In this document: positions 1 through 9,501 of the stretch, one piece after another
Numbering within the stretch: the first letter of the stretch is position 1
Layout: each line of letters opens with the position of its first letter
Origin: Pseudomonas sp. 10-1B
GTDB taxonomy: Bacteria > Pseudomonadota > Gammaproteobacteria > Pseudomonadales > Pseudomonadaceae
Length of the DNA: 64,000 bases
Direction: 5' to 3'
Assembly: GCF_000935045.1 (NCBI RefSeq)
Contig: NZ_JYKS01000008.1
Coordinates: forward strand, 124,001 to 188,000
The notes under the pieces: model-generated
What the model was told of the DNA's origin: nothing
What the model saw: only the letters and a program-made list of their open reading frames with translations
Databases searched by the model: none
Translations under genes and position numbers: made by a program

Positions 1-1187
1 GTACGCGCTTCTTCGTGTCGCTCAACGCCAAGCCGCTGGACATGCCGGTACTGCCCATCACCCCGCGCAAGCAGGCGGTGATCGAGGTGTTCCAGCAGGT
101 GCTGCATGAGCGCCTGGGTTCGCAGATGGACATTTCCGTGGAGTTCGTCGGGCCGGATGACCTGCGCATCTTCAACAGCGGCCTCAAGCTCGACGAGCTG
201 CCGCGCTCCTGGGCGCATTATTCGTTGACCCTGGAACCGCTCAATCCGCCGGTGCTGGTGACACAGATCCGCTTGGGCGAGGGCGAGTGGCTGTACATCG
301 CTTCACTGCTGCCCGAGCCTTACACCAGCCTCGAGGCTGAGCGCCTGCCGCGCCAGCAGATCGGTTTCATCGTGCTGACCACGGCCTTGCTGCTGTTGTT
401 CATCGGCCTGCTGGTGCATTGGCAAAGCTGGCCGCTCAAGCGCCTGGCACGGGCTGCCCGGGAGATGTCGCTGGGCGCCGATGTGGCACCGGTGGCCGAA
501 GGCGGCGGCAGCGAAGTGGTCGAGGTGGGCCGGGCGTTCAACAGCATGCGCGAGCGTATCAGCCGCTACCTGACCGAGCGCAGCCAGCTGTTCAGTGCCA
601 TTTCCCACGACCTGCGCACGCCGATCACCCGCTTGCGCCTGCGCGTCGAACTGCTGGAGGACGAGCGCCTGCAGGCCAAGTTCAGCCAGGACCTGGACGA
701 GCTGGAACTGCTGGTCAAAGGCGCGTTGCAGTGCGTGAAGGACACCGACATCCACGAGAATATCGAGCCGGTCGACCTCAACCAGGTGCTGGAGATTCTG
801 GCCGAGCCTTACCTGGGCGATGGCCGCATCACGCTCGAAGGCCGGGCGCTGGCGCCGTACCCGGGCAAGCCGCTGGCGCTCCGGCGCTGCATCGGCAACC
901 TGATAGACAACGCCATCAAGTACGGCGAGCGGGCACGCTTGCGCATTATCGACAGTGCCGAGGGGTTTGTGCTGCAGGTGGACGACCAAGGGCCGGGTGT
1001 GCCGCAGCAGCAACTGGAACAGGTGTTCGAGCCGCATTTCCGCCTGGCCGGGCAGCAGCAGGGGTATGGGCTGGGATTGGGCATTGCGCGCAACATTGCC
1101 CATAGCCATGGTGGCGAGGTGAGCTTGCTGAACCTGCGCGAGGGCGGGTTACGGGTGACCTTGTACCTGCCGCGGGGCATGGACTGA
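1..1187 (+). CDS. gltS: GltS/GtrS-type sensor histidine kinase, 5' end cut by window
   Basis: The frame is open from base 3, so the true start lies before the window. About 394 residues remain. From the first GTG in frame at 15, there is a periplasmic part, a membrane segment at residues 117-135 and a HAMP linker. The phospho-acceptor His is in SAISHDLRTPITR (His 198), followed by an ATPase domain with an N box (NLIDNAIKYGE) and glycine boxes DDQGPGVP and GYGLGLGIA. The family autophosphorylates and passes phosphate to a response regulator. In P. putida this kinase sits between the edd-glk-gltR genes and the glucose transporter genes and responds to glucose-derived signals. The function is inferred from domains plus the gts operon downstream; the symbol rests on that synteny. 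Confidence 0.85.
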   Translation, partial: TRFFVSLNAKPLDMPVLPITPRKQAVIEVFQQVLHERLGSQMDISVEFVGPDDLRIFNSGLKLDELPRSWAHYSLTLEPLNPPVLVTQIRLGEGEWLYIASLLPEPYTSLEAERLPRQQIGFIVLTTALLLLFIGLLVHWQSWPLKRLARAAREMSLGADVAPVAEGGGSEVVEVGRAFNSMRERISRYLTERSQLFSAISHDLRTPITRLRLRVELLEDERLQAKFSQDLDELELLVKGALQCVKDTDIHENIEPVDLNQVLEILAEPYLGDGRITLEGRALAPYPGKPLALRRCIGNLIDNAIKYGERARLRIIDSAEGFVLQVDDQGPGVPQQQLEQVFEPHFRLAGQQQGYGLGLGIARNIAHSHGGEVSLLNLREGGLRVTLYLPRGMD

Positions 1188-1206
1188 ATTTTGTATTGCC
1201 TGTGCG

Positions 1207-1300
1207 GGCCCTATCGCCGGCAAGCCAGCTCCCACAGGTACAGTACATACCTTGAAACTTGTGCGGTCCTTGTGGGAGCTGGCTTGCCGGCGATAGGGCC
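1207..1300. repeat. REP pair (REPIN), GCTGGCTTGCCGG family
   Basis: Two 30-bp arms, 1207-1236 and 1271-1300, are exact reverse complements separated by 34 bp. Each arm holds the core GCCGGCAAGCCAGCTCCCACA. The pair lies between gltS and the isomerase gene. The arms match the 30-35 bp P. putida REP family. Confidence 0.95.
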
Positions 1301-1414
1301 ATTGCAGGCCACCCAAATGTCACTGCCCAGTGACAATCCCACCGTCCTTCGTGACATCCCAGCTAACCCCGCTGGCTAGAATCCGCACACGACTGGCAAG
1401 GATCAAGCTGGCCC

Positions 1415-2665
1415 ATGAACACCTCCAACCTGCTTTCCACCAGATGGCTCGACGCCCCGGCCCACTCCGCCTGGCGCCTGGCCGAAGCGCAGCGCCTGCT
1501 GGCTTTCGCCAAGGCCTCGAAACTGCCCGACGGCTTTGGCAACCTGGATGCCAAGGGGCAACTCGCCCCCGGCGCCCGCGCCGAAACCATGAACACCGCC
1601 CGCATGACCCACTGCTTTGCCCTGGCCCATCTGCAAGGCGTGCCCGGCTACCTGGCCCATGCCGAACACGGCGTGGCCGCCCTGCGCGGGGCGATGCAGG
1701 ACGCCACCTACGGCGGCTGGTTCGCCCAGCCCGGCGGCCACAGCGAAAGCGGCAAGGCGGCTTACCTGCACGCTTTCGTCGCCCTGGCCGCCAGCTCGGC
1801 GGTGCTGGCAGGCATTGCCGATGCCCCCGCCTTGCTGGCGGACGCAACCGAGGTGATCGAAACGCATTTCTGGAGCGAAGAAGAAGGTGCGCTGCGGGAA
1901 ACCTTCTCCCGCACCTGGCAGCTGCCTGAGCCGTACCGTGGCGCCAACAGCAACATGCACGCGACCGAGGCTTTCCTGGCCCTGGCAGATGTGACCGGCA
2001 ACAGCCTGTGGCTGCAACGCGCCCTGCGTATCTCCGAACGCATCATCCATGGCCATGCCGCCGCCAACGGCTACCGGGTCATCGAGCATTTCGACGCCTT
2101 CTGGCAGCCGTTGCCGCAGTACAACCACGATCACCCGGCCGATCACTTCCGGCCCTATGGCACCACGCCTGGACATGCCCTGGAATGGGCGCGGCTGCTG
2201 TTGCACCTGGAGGCCAGCCTGGAACGGGCCGGCCTGCACGCGCCGGGCTGGCTGCCGGGCTGTGCCCGTGCATTGTTCGACGGCGCCTGCCAGCACGCCT
2301 GGAACGTCGATGGCGCCCCCGGCTTCGTCTACACCCTGGACTGGGCCGATCGCCCAGTGGTGCACGCGCGCCTGCACTGGGTGCATGCCGAGGCCTGCGC
2401 TGGCGCGGCGGCCTTGTTGCAACGCACCGGCGAGGCGCACTACGAGCACTGGTATCGCCGCTGCTGGGGTTTCATCGCCAACCATTTCATCGACCCTGTC
2501 GCTGGCAGTTGGCACCACGAACTCGATGCCCACAACCAACCGGCCGGGAGCATCTGGCCGGGCAAGCCCGACCTCTACCACGCCTACCAGGCGCTGCTGT
2601 TGCCAGGCTTACCGCTGGCGCCCAGCCTGGCCAGCGGCCTGGCCGGCAATGTAACCAAACGATGA
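1415..2665 (+). CDS. AGE/YihS-family sugar isomerase
   Basis: A 416-residue protein with the alpha/alpha-barrel pattern of the N-acylglucosamine 2-epimerase superfamily. It looks closest to YihS-type aldose-ketose isomerases, which interconvert mannose, fructose and glucose or act on sulfoquinovose. Probable active-site residues fall where YihS has them: Arg63 (TARMTH), His182 (NSNMHATEAF), His254 (TPGHALEWAR) and His389 (DLYHAYQALL). There is no signal peptide, so it is cytoplasmic. It lies directly upstream of gtsA, and its stop codon sits inside a palindrome preceding the gtsA promoter. A role in feeding a hexose into the glucose pathway fits the context, but the substrate is inferred. Confidence 0.8.
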   Translation: MNTSNLLSTRWLDAPAHSAWRLAEAQRLLAFAKASKLPDGFGNLDAKGQLAPGARAETMNTARMTHCFALAHLQGVPGYLAHAEHGVAALRGAMQDATYGGWFAQPGGHSESGKAAYLHAFVALAASSAVLAGIADAPALLADATEVIETHFWSEEEGALRETFSRTWQLPEPYRGANSNMHATEAFLALADVTGNSLWLQRALRISERIIHGHAAANGYRVIEHFDAFWQPLPQYNHDHPADHFRPYGTTPGHALEWARLLLHLEASLERAGLHAPGWLPGCARALFDGACQHAWNVDGAPGFVYTLDWADRPVVHARLHWVHAEACAGAAALLQRTGEAHYEHWYRRCWGFIANHFIDPVAGSWHHELDAHNQPAGSIWPGKPDLYHAYQALLLPGLPLAPSLASGLAGNVTKR

Positions 2666-2687
2666 CATTCACGCATCGCTTCGTTAC
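2651..2687. promoter_or_regulatory. Imperfect palindrome upstream of gtsA, candidate operator
   Basis: GTAACCAAACGATG (2651-2664) and CATCGCTTCGTTAC (2674-2687) pair at 12 of 14 positions around a 9-bp spacer. It overlaps the stop codon of the isomerase gene and abuts the proposed -35 of gtsA. It could be a regulator site, for example for the response regulator partner of GltS, or simply a hairpin ending the upstream transcript; there is no T-run. Confidence 0.45.
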
Positions 2688-2715
2688 CTGACGAGGCGGG
2701 CACGCTGTTTAGACT
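2688..2715 (+). promoter_or_regulatory. Putative sigma70 promoter of gtsABCD-oprB
   Basis: CTGACG (2688-2693), a 16-bp spacer and TAGACT (2710-2715), ending 54 bp before the gtsA ATG. The hexamers are a moderate match to consensus. The assignment rests on position and on the adjacent palindrome. Confidence 0.4.
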
Positions 2716-2769
2716 GCATGCAACGCAAGCGACCGACTTGCACGGCATAACAACAAGAAAGGTGCTTCG

Positions 2770-4056
2770 ATGAATTCCACGCTCCGTCTCGCTGCCGCAA
2801 TTTCCCTCGCCTCACTGTTCCCGCTGGGTGCCCTGGCTGCCGACGCCAAAGGCAGTGTCGAAGTGGTGCACTGGTGGACATCCGGTGGTGAAAAAGCGGC
2901 GGTCGATGTGCTCAAGGCCCAGGTCGAAAAAGATGGCTTCACCTGGAAGGACGGCGCCGTCGCCGGCGGCGGTGGTGCCACGGCGATGACCGTGCTCAAG
3001 AGCCGAGCAGTGGCAGGCAATCCGCCTGGTGTCGCGCAAATCAAAGGCCCGGACATTCAGGACTGGGCGGCCACCGGCCTGCTCGATGCCGATGTGCTCA
3101 AGGATGTGGCCAAGGAAGAAAAATGGGACGCGCTGCTCGACAAGAAGGTCGCCGACACCGTGAAGTACGACGGTGACTATGTTGCCGTGCCGGTGAACAT
3201 CCACCGCATCAACTGGCTGTGGATCAACCCCGAAGTGTTCAACAAGGCCGGCATCGACAAGGCGCCGGCCACCCTCGACGAGTTCTACGCCGCTGCCGAC
3301 AAGCTCAAGGCCGCCGGCTTCATCCCGCTCGCCCATGGTGGCCAGCCGTGGCAAGACAGCACCGTGTTCGAAAGCGTGGTGCTGTCGGTAATGGGTGCCG
3401 AGGGCTACAAGAAAGCCCTGGTGGATCTGGACAGCAGCGCCCTGACCGGCCCGGACATGGTCAAGGCGCTGACCGAACTGAAAAAGGTCGCCACCTACAT
3501 GGACCCCGATGGCAAGGGCCAGGACTGGAACCTGGAAGCGGCCAAGGTCATCAATGGCAAGGCCGGCATGCAGGTCATGGGCGACTGGGCCAAGAGCGAA
3601 TGGACCCTGGCGCAGAAAACCGCCGGCAAGGATTACCAGTGCGTGCCGTTCCCCGGTACCGACAAGGCCTTCCTCTACAACATCGACTCGCTGGTGGTGT
3701 TCAAGCAGAACGACGCCGGCACGGCTGCCGGTCAACAGGACATCGCCCGCAAGGTGCTGGGTGAGGACTTCCAGAAGGTCTTCAGCACCAACAAGGGCTC
3801 GATCCCGGTGCGCAACGACATGCTCGCCGACATGGGCAAGTACGGTTTCGATGCCTGCGCGCAGACGTCCGCCAAGGACTTCCTCGCCGACGCCAGGAAT
3901 GGCGGCCTGCAGCCGAGCATGGCGCACAACATGGCCACCACGCTGGCCGTGCAGGGCGCATTCTTCGATGTGGTGACCAACTACATCAACGACCCCAAGG
4001 CCGACCCTGCCGATGCGGCGAAGAAGCTGGCGGCGGCGATCAAGGCTGCCCAGTAA
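2770..4056 (+). CDS. gtsA: Glucose ABC transporter periplasmic binding protein
   Basis: A 428-residue protein with a clear signal peptide: hydrophobic residues 6-22, predicted cleavage after AlaLeuAla near residue 24. It is a cluster B (MalE-like) solute-binding protein of the carbohydrate ABC family. The mature start reads [16 protein letters not shown], and VHWW-type motifs are usual here. It captures glucose in the periplasm for GtsBC. The ribosome site AAGAAAGG lies 5-12 bases before the ATG. It heads the operon gtsABCD-oprB. A REP pair directly follows it, separating it from gtsB. Identity is supported by the full gts-oprB-hexR-zwf context. Confidence 0.93.
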   Translation: MNSTLRLAAAISLASLFPLGALAADAKGSVEVVHWWTSGGEKAAVDVLKAQVEKDGFTWKDGAVAGGGGATAMTVLKSRAVAGNPPGVAQIKGPDIQDWAATGLLDADVLKDVAKEEKWDALLDKKVADTVKYDGDYVAVPVNIHRINWLWINPEVFNKAGIDKAPATLDEFYAAADKLKAAGFIPLAHGGQPWQDSTVFESVVLSVMGAEGYKKALVDLDSSALTGPDMVKALTELKKVATYMDPDGKGQDWNLEAAKVINGKAGMQVMGDWAKSEWTLAQKTAGKDYQCVPFPGTDKAFLYNIDSLVVFKQNDAGTAAGQQDIARKVLGEDFQKVFSTNKGSIPVRNDMLADMGKYGFDACAQTSAKDFLADARNGGLQPSMAHNMATTLAVQGAFFDVVTNYINDPKADPADAAKKLAAAIKAAQ

Positions 4057-4065
4057 AGATCTGAT

Positions 4066-4159
4066 GGCCCTATCGCCGGCAAGCCAGCTCCCACAGGTAC
4101 CCCACAGTTTTCAAAGGCAGTGAATGCCTTGTGGGAGCTGGCTTGCCGGCGATAGGGCC
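4066..4159. repeat. REP pair between gtsA and gtsB
   Basis: Exact 30-bp inverted arms lie at 4066-4095 and 4130-4159, the same family as at 1207. This pair lies inside an operon, between the binding-protein gene and the permease genes, rather than at an operon end. Confidence 0.95.
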
Positions 4160-4216
4160 AGTGCCGACAACACAAAAGGCAGAGCCTCACACTGCCTGGT
4201 CTTCGGGTAACACATT

Positions 4217-5125
4217 ATGACCACAACCACCGCCCAATTGCGGGCCTCGCCCCTGGACGCGCTACAGCGCTGGCTGCCCAAGCTGGTACTGGCGCCAAGC
4301 ATGTTCATCGTCCTGGTGGGCTTCTACGGCTACATCCTCTGGACCTTCGTGCTGTCCTTCACCACCTCGACCTTCCTGCCCACCTACAAATGGGCCGGGC
4401 TTGCGCAATACGCCCGCCTGTTCGACAACGACCGCTGGTGGGTGGCAAGCAAGAACCTGCTGGTATTCGGCGGCCTGTTCATCGCCATCAGCCTGGCCAT
4501 CGGCGTGCTGCTGGCAGTACTGCTGGACCAGCGCATCCGCCGCGAAGGTTTCATCCGTACCATCTACCTGTACCCCATGGCGCTGTCGATGATCGTCACC
4601 GGCACTGCCTGGAAGTGGCTGCTCAACCCTGGCATGGGCCTGGACAAGCTGCTGCGCGACTGGGGTTGGGAGGGCTTTCGCCTGGACTGGCTGATCGACC
4701 CCGACCGGGTGGTGTACTGCCTGGTGATCGCCGCCGTCTGGCAGGCCTCGGGCTTCATCATGGCGATGTTCCTCGCCGGCCTGCGCGGCGTCGACCAGTC
4801 GATCATCCGCGCCGCGCAGATCGACGGTGCCAGCCTGCCGCGCATCTACTGGCGGGTGGTGCTGCCCAGCCTGCGGCCGGTGTTCTTCAGCTCGCTGATG
4901 ATCCTTTCGCACATCGCCATCAAGAGCTTCGACCTGGTGGCCGCGATGACTGCCGGTGGCCCCGGTTACTCGTCCGACCTGCCGGCGATGTTCATGTACG
5001 CGTTCACCTTCAGCCGCGGGCAGATGGGCATGGGCTCGGCCAGCGCCATCCTCATGCTCGGGGCGATCCTGGCGATCCTCGTGCCTTACCTGTACTCGGA
5101 GCTGCGGAGCAAACGCCATGCATAG
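4217..5125 (+). CDS. gtsB: Glucose ABC transporter permease
   Basis: A 302-residue inner-membrane permease of the MalF/UgpA type (binding-protein-dependent transport family). There are about six hydrophobic segments; the first (VLAPSMFIVLVGFYGYILW) lies near residues 28-46. The EAA loop that docks on the ATPase reads DGASLPRIYWRVVLPSLRP near residues 204-222. It forms the translocation channel with GtsC. Its last 8 bases overlap the gtsC start, which suggests coupled translation. Confidence 0.93.
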   Translation: MTTTTAQLRASPLDALQRWLPKLVLAPSMFIVLVGFYGYILWTFVLSFTTSTFLPTYKWAGLAQYARLFDNDRWWVASKNLLVFGGLFIAISLAIGVLLAVLLDQRIRREGFIRTIYLYPMALSMIVTGTAWKWLLNPGMGLDKLLRDWGWEGFRLDWLIDPDRVVYCLVIAAVWQASGFIMAMFLAGLRGVDQSIIRAAQIDGASLPRIYWRVVLPSLRPVFFSSLMILSHIAIKSFDLVAAMTAGGPGYSSDLPAMFMYAFTFSRGQMGMGSASAILMLGAILAILVPYLYSELRSKRHA

Positions 5126-5975
5126 CTCATTACATAGCCCTGCCGAAAAACCGGCACTCAGCCTGAGCCGCATCGCCATCCATGCGCTGCTGTTACTGGC
5201 CGTGCTGTTGTACCTGGTGCCGTTGGTGGTGATGCTGCTGACCAGCTTCAAGACCCCGGAAGACATCAGCACCGGCAACCTGCTGAGCTGGCCGGCGGTG
5301 ATCACCGGCGTCGGTTGGGTCAAGGCCTGGGCCACGGTCAGCGGTTACTTCTGGAACTCGATCATGATCACCGTGCCAGCGGTGCTGATCTCCACCACCA
5401 TCGGCGCGCTGAATGGCTATGTGCTGTCGATGTGGCGCTTCCGTGGTTCGCAGCTGTTCTTCGGCCTGCTGCTGTTCGGCTGCTTCCTGCCGTTCCAGAC
5501 CGTGCTGCTGCCGGCCTCGTTCACCCTCGGCAAGCTCGGCCTGGCCAGCACCACCAGCGGCCTGGTGCTGGTGCACGTGGTCTATGGCCTGGCCTTCACC
5601 ACGCTGTTCTTCCGCAACTTCTACGTGAGCATCCCCGATGCGCTGGTCAAGGCCGCACGCCTGGACGGTGCCGGGTTCTTCACCATCTTCCGCCGCATCA
5701 TCCTGCCGATGTCCACGCCAATCATCATGGTCTGCCTGATCTGGCAGTTCACCCAGATCTGGAACGACTTCCTGTTCGGCGTGGTGTTTTCCAGCGGCGA
5801 CTCGCAACCGATCACCGTGGCCCTGAACAACCTGGTCAACACCAGCACCGGGGCCAAGGAATACAACGTCGACATGGCGGCGGCAATGATCGCCGGCCTG
5901 CCAACCCTGCTGGTCTATGTGGTGGCAGGCAAATATTTCGTCCGCGGGCTGACTGCCGGCGCGGTAAAGGGGTAA
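5118..5975 (+). CDS. gtsC: Glucose ABC transporter permease
   Basis: A 285-residue MalG/UgpE-type permease. The ATG at 5118 is chosen because it gives the usual family length and an N-terminal cytoplasmic tail before the first membrane segment (LLLLAVLLYLVPLVVMLL). Frames extending further upstream run through gtsB. The EAA motif reads LDGAGFFTIFRRIILPMSTP. It overlaps gtsB by 8 bp and is 3 bp from gtsD, a tight translational block. Confidence 0.93.
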   Translation: MHSSLHSPAEKPALSLSRIAIHALLLLAVLLYLVPLVVMLLTSFKTPEDISTGNLLSWPAVITGVGWVKAWATVSGYFWNSIMITVPAVLISTTIGALNGYVLSMWRFRGSQLFFGLLLFGCFLPFQTVLLPASFTLGKLGLASTTSGLVLVHVVYGLAFTTLFFRNFYVSIPDALVKAARLDGAGFFTIFRRIILPMSTPIIMVCLIWQFTQIWNDFLFGVVFSSGDSQPITVALNNLVNTSTGAKEYNVDMAAAMIAGLPTLLVYVVAGKYFVRGLTAGAVKG

Positions 5976-5978
5976 GTC

Positions 5979-7133
5979 ATGGCAACGCTCGAACTTCGCA
6001 ACGTGAACAAGACCTACGGCAGCGGCCTGCCGGATACCCTCAAGGACATCCAGCTGTCGATCAAGGATGGCGAGTTCCTGATTCTGGTCGGCCCGTCGGG
6101 CTGCGGCAAGTCGACCTTGATGAACTGCATCGCCGGCCTGGAGCAGATCAGCGGCGGCGCGATCCTCATCGACGAGCAGGACGTCAGCGGCATGAGCCCC
6201 AAGGACCGCGACATCGCCATGGTGTTCCAGTCCTACGCGCTGTACCCGACCATGAGTGTGCGCGAGAACATCGAGTTTGGCCTGAAGATCCGCAAGCTGC
6301 CCCAGGCGGCCATCGACGAGGAGGTGGCGCGGGTGGCCAAGCTGCTGCAGATCGAGCACCTGCTGGCGCGCAAGCCGGCGCAGCTATCCGGTGGCCAGCA
6401 ACAGCGCGTGGCCATGGGCCGGGCACTGGCGCGGCGGCCGAAGATCTACTTGTTCGACGAACCGCTGTCCAACCTCGATGCCAAGCTGCGGGTCGAGATG
6501 CGCACCGAAATGAAACTGATGCACCAGCGCCTGAAAACCACCACCGTGTACGTCACCCATGACCAGATCGAGGCCATGACCCTGGGCGACAAGGTGGCGG
6601 TGATGAAGGACGGCATCATCCAGCAGTTCGGCACCCCGCAGCAGATCTACAACGACCCGGCCAACCAGTTCGTCGCCAGCTTCATCGGTTCGCCGCCGAT
6701 GAACTTCATTCCGGTGCGTCTGAAGCAACAGGATGGCCGCTTGCTGGCGCTGCTCGACAGCGGCCAGGCGCGTTGCGAGCTGCCCTTGGGGCTGGCCGCT
6801 GACGTGTTTGATGGCCGTGAGGTCATCCTCGGCATCCGCCCTGAACAGATTGCCCTGGGTGCCCCGGAGGGCAATGGCCTGCCGGGTGTTCGCGCCGAGG
6901 TGCAGGTAACCGAGCCCACCGGGCCGGACCTGCTGGTGTTCGTCACCCTCAACCAGACCAAGGTTTGCTGCCGCCTGGCGCCGGATGTGGCGTGCCGGGT
7001 CGGCGATAGCCTCAGCCTGCAATTCGACCCGGCCCGGGTGCTGCTGTTCGACGCTGCCAGCGGCGAGCGCCTGCACCCGGCCAGCACTGGCGCAGCGGTA
7101 AAGGACAACGTGGCTCACTTCAAAGGCCGTTGA
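5979..7133 (+). CDS. gtsD: Sugar ABC transporter ATPase
   Basis: A 384-residue MalK/UgpC-class ATPase that powers GtsBC at the cytoplasmic face. Walker A is GPSGCGKST (38-46), the Q-loop is at Gln84, the signature is LSGGQQQR (136-143), Walker B is IYLFDE (156-161) and the switch His is at 194. The C-terminal 140 residues form the TOBE/OB regulatory fold typical of sugar importers. The length is normal and all catalytic residues are present. In some pseudomonads this ATPase may serve more than one sugar importer. Confidence 0.94.
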   Translation: MATLELRNVNKTYGSGLPDTLKDIQLSIKDGEFLILVGPSGCGKSTLMNCIAGLEQISGGAILIDEQDVSGMSPKDRDIAMVFQSYALYPTMSVRENIEFGLKIRKLPQAAIDEEVARVAKLLQIEHLLARKPAQLSGGQQQRVAMGRALARRPKIYLFDEPLSNLDAKLRVEMRTEMKLMHQRLKTTTVYVTHDQIEAMTLGDKVAVMKDGIIQQFGTPQQIYNDPANQFVASFIGSPPMNFIPVRLKQQDGRLLALLDSGQARCELPLGLAADVFDGREVILGIRPEQIALGAPEGNGLPGVRAEVQVTEPTGPDLLVFVTLNQTKVCCRLAPDVACRVGDSLSLQFDPARVLLFDAASGERLHPASTGAAVKDNVAHFKGR

Positions 7134-7174
7134 CTCGTCTACACCATCAATAAGAAAAAAGAGGACGCAAAGGG

Positions 7175-8518
7175 ATGGAACAGAGCAAACGTATCAGGAC
7201 ATTGGGCTCGCTGGCCTTGCTCGCCGTGGTCGGCAGCAGCGGCGCGCAGGCTGCCGAGGCCTTTTCCAGCGAATCGAAATGGATGACTGGCGACTGGGGC
7301 GGTGCCCGCACCGAACTGCTGGAAAAAGGCTACGACTTCACCCTCGACTATGTCGGTGAAGTGGCCGGTAACCTGCACGGCGGCTACAACGACGACAAGA
7401 CTGCGCGCTACAGCGACCAGTTCGCCCTCGGCGCGCACCTGGACCTGCAGAAGATCCTGGGCTGGCACGATGCCGAGTTCAAGCTGGCGATCACCGAGCG
7501 CAGCGGCCGCAACCTGTCCAACGACCGCATCAGCGACCCGCGCGCCGGGCAGTTCAGCTCGGTGCAGGAAGTGTGGGGCCGTGGCCAGACCTGGCGCCTG
7601 ACCCAGATGTGGATCAAGCAGAAGTACTTCGACGGCGCGCTGGACGTGAAATTCGGCCGCTTCGGCGAGGGCGAGGACTTCAACAGCTTCCCCTGCGACT
7701 TCCAGAACCTGGCCTTCTGCGGCTCGCAGGTGGGCAACTGGGTAGGCGGCATCTGGTACAACTGGCCGGTCAGCCAGTGGGCGCTGCGGGTCAAGTACAA
7801 CATCACCCCGGAATTCTTCGTCCAGGTCGGCGCCTTCGAGCAGAACCCGTCCAACCTGGAAACCGGCAACGGCTTCAAGCTCAGTGGCAGTGGCACCAAG
7901 GGTGCGATCCTGCCGGTGGAAGCTGTGTGGTCACCCAAGGTCAACGGCCTGCCGGGCGAATACCGCCTGGGTTACTACTACAGCACGGCCAAGGCCGACG
8001 ATGTGTTCGATGACCTCAACGGCAACCCGCAGGCGCTGACCGGCGAAGCCTTCAAGTCGCACTCCAGCAAGCATGGCTGGTGGGTAGTGGCGCAGCAGCA
8101 GGTCACCGCCCATGGCGGCGACGTCAACCGTGGCCTCAGCCTGTTCGCCAACTTCACCGTGCATGACAAGGCCACCAACGTGGTCGACAACTACCAACAA
8201 CTGGGTCTGGTCTACAAAGGCGCCTTCGACGCCCGGCCCAAGGACGACATCGGCTTTGGCGTGGCACGCATTCATGTGAATGACGACGTGAAGAAACGCG
8301 CCGAACTGCTCAACGCCCAGAGCGGCATCGGCGATTACGACAACCCCGGCTTCGTGCCGCTGCAGCGTACCGAGTACAACGCCGAGCTCTACTACGGCTT
8401 CCACGTCACCAACTGGCTGACCGTGCGGCCCAACCTGCAATACATCAAGAGCCCCGGCGGGGTGGATGAGGTGGACAACGCGCTGGTCGCAGGGTTGAAG
8501 ATTCAGTCGTCATTCTGA
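7175..8518 (+). CDS. oprB: Carbohydrate-selective porin OprB
   Basis: A 447-residue outer-membrane porin of the OprB family. The signal peptide ends near AQA (residue ~25). The mature N-terminus carries KWMTGDWGGARTELLEKGYDF, shown here only in part as the family hallmark GDWGGARTELLEKGYDF. The chain ends in Phe (QSSF), the usual beta-barrel terminus. It admits glucose across the outer membrane. The site AAAGAGGACG lies upstream of the ATG. It closes the gts operon 41 bp after gtsD. Confidence 0.93.
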   Translation: MEQSKRIRTLGSLALLAVVGSSGAQAAEAFSSESKWMTGDWGGARTELLEKGYDFTLDYVGEVAGNLHGGYNDDKTARYSDQFALGAHLDLQKILGWHDAEFKLAITERSGRNLSNDRISDPRAGQFSSVQEVWGRGQTWRLTQMWIKQKYFDGALDVKFGRFGEGEDFNSFPCDFQNLAFCGSQVGNWVGGIWYNWPVSQWALRVKYNITPEFFVQVGAFEQNPSNLETGNGFKLSGSGTKGAILPVEAVWSPKVNGLPGEYRLGYYYSTAKADDVFDDLNGNPQALTGEAFKSHSSKHGWWVVAQQQVTAHGGDVNRGLSLFANFTVHDKATNVVDNYQQLGLVYKGAFDARPKDDIGFGVARIHVNDDVKKRAELLNAQSGIGDYDNPGFVPLQRTEYNAELYYGFHVTNWLTVRPNLQYIKSPGGVDEVDNALVAGLKIQSSF

Positions 8519-8570
8519 GGGCTAATGTTGTAAATTTACGCCAATCCATTTTCGGTACTATTTAGATATT

Positions 8571-8599
8571 CGGCACCCACTGCCCTGCAGTGGGTGTCG
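8571..8599 (+). terminator. Hairpin after oprB
   Basis: Arms CGGCACCCACTG (8571-8582) and CAGTGGGTGTCG (8588-8599) pair around a 5-base loop, with one G-T pair. No T-run follows, so it may be a Rho-dependent end, an mRNA 3' stabiliser or an operator for the next gene. Confidence 0.45.
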
Positions 8600-8646
8600 G
8601 GGATAGGCCGAGACAGCGCTATCTTAAACAACAAGAGCTCTGAACC

Positions 8647-9501
8647 ATGCCCGAACATCCGCTCCATCGCTTCTTCACCTCGCAGCGGCCGCGGCCGACA
8701 TTCGAGTGGGAGCGTTACCAGCAGCGCGATGTGCTGATCATCAATCACCCCCGTTGCCAGGCGGCATTCAGCCGCCAGGGCGCGCAGTTGCTGCACTTTC
8801 AACCGGCGGGTGAGCGGCCCTGGCTGTGGTGCGCCGAGCAGTGGCCGCAGGTGGGCGCGATCCGTGGTGGTGTGCCGGTGTGCTGGCCGTGGTATGGCCG
8901 CCACCCCAGCGAAGACTTGTGGCCGGCCCATGGCTGGGCGCGGCTGCTGGACTGGAAGCTGGTGGACAGCCGCGAGGACGAGCAGGGCGTGACCCTGAAG
9001 TGGCGGCTGGACCTGTGCGACTGGCAGGTCGACCTGCAGGCCCGGCTGGGCAGCCGCATGGAGCTGAGCCTGAGCACCGAGCATCAGGACAGCGAGCCCT
9101 GCCAGCTGAGCCATGCGCTGCTGGCTTACTGGCGGATCAGTGACGTATCCGAGATAGCGCTGTCCGGGCTCGAGGATATCGAAGGCTACGACCGCCTCAA
9201 CCGCCAGGCCTGCCGTGAAGATGGCGCGCTGAAGCTCAAGGGTGGCTGCCAGAAGGTCTACCCGGGCACGCCGCGGGTGCAACTGCAGGACCCGGCCTGG
9301 CAGCGCGAGCTGTGCATCGATACCGGTGACAGCGACGACACCGTGGTCTGGCACCCCGGCAACCGCCCGTTGATGGGCGTGACCGGCCGCGAATGCCAGC
9401 GCTTCGTCTGCGTCGAGGCTGCCAGCGGCAGTGGTGAAGGCCTGAGCCTGGCGCCGGGGCAGCGTGCCCACCTGCGCCTGCAGGCGCACCGGCTCAGTTG
9501 A
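8647..9501 (+). CDS. D-hexose-6-phosphate mutarotase
   Basis: A 284-residue cytoplasmic protein of the aldose 1-epimerase-like fold (YeaD group), which interconverts alpha and beta anomers of glucose 6-phosphate. Family features visible are [15 protein letters not shown] near residues 75-90, the [11 protein letters not shown] segment with the catalytic-type His, and the late [11 protein letters not shown] region. Zwf uses the beta anomer, so the gene fits this operon neighbourhood. Its 3' end overlaps the convergent hexR by 8 bp. Confidence 0.85.
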   Translation: MPEHPLHRFFTSQRPRPTFEWERYQQRDVLIINHPRCQAAFSRQGAQLLHFQPAGERPWLWCAEQWPQVGAIRGGVPVCWPWYGRHPSEDLWPAHGWARLLDWKLVDSREDEQGVTLKWRLDLCDWQVDLQARLGSRMELSLSTEHQDSEPCQLSHALLAYWRISDVSEIALSGLEDIEGYDRLNRQACREDGALKLKGGCQKVYPGTPRVQLQDPAWQRELCIDTGDSDDTVVWHPGNRPLMGVTGRECQRFVCVEAASGSGEGLSLAPGQRAHLRLQAHRLS

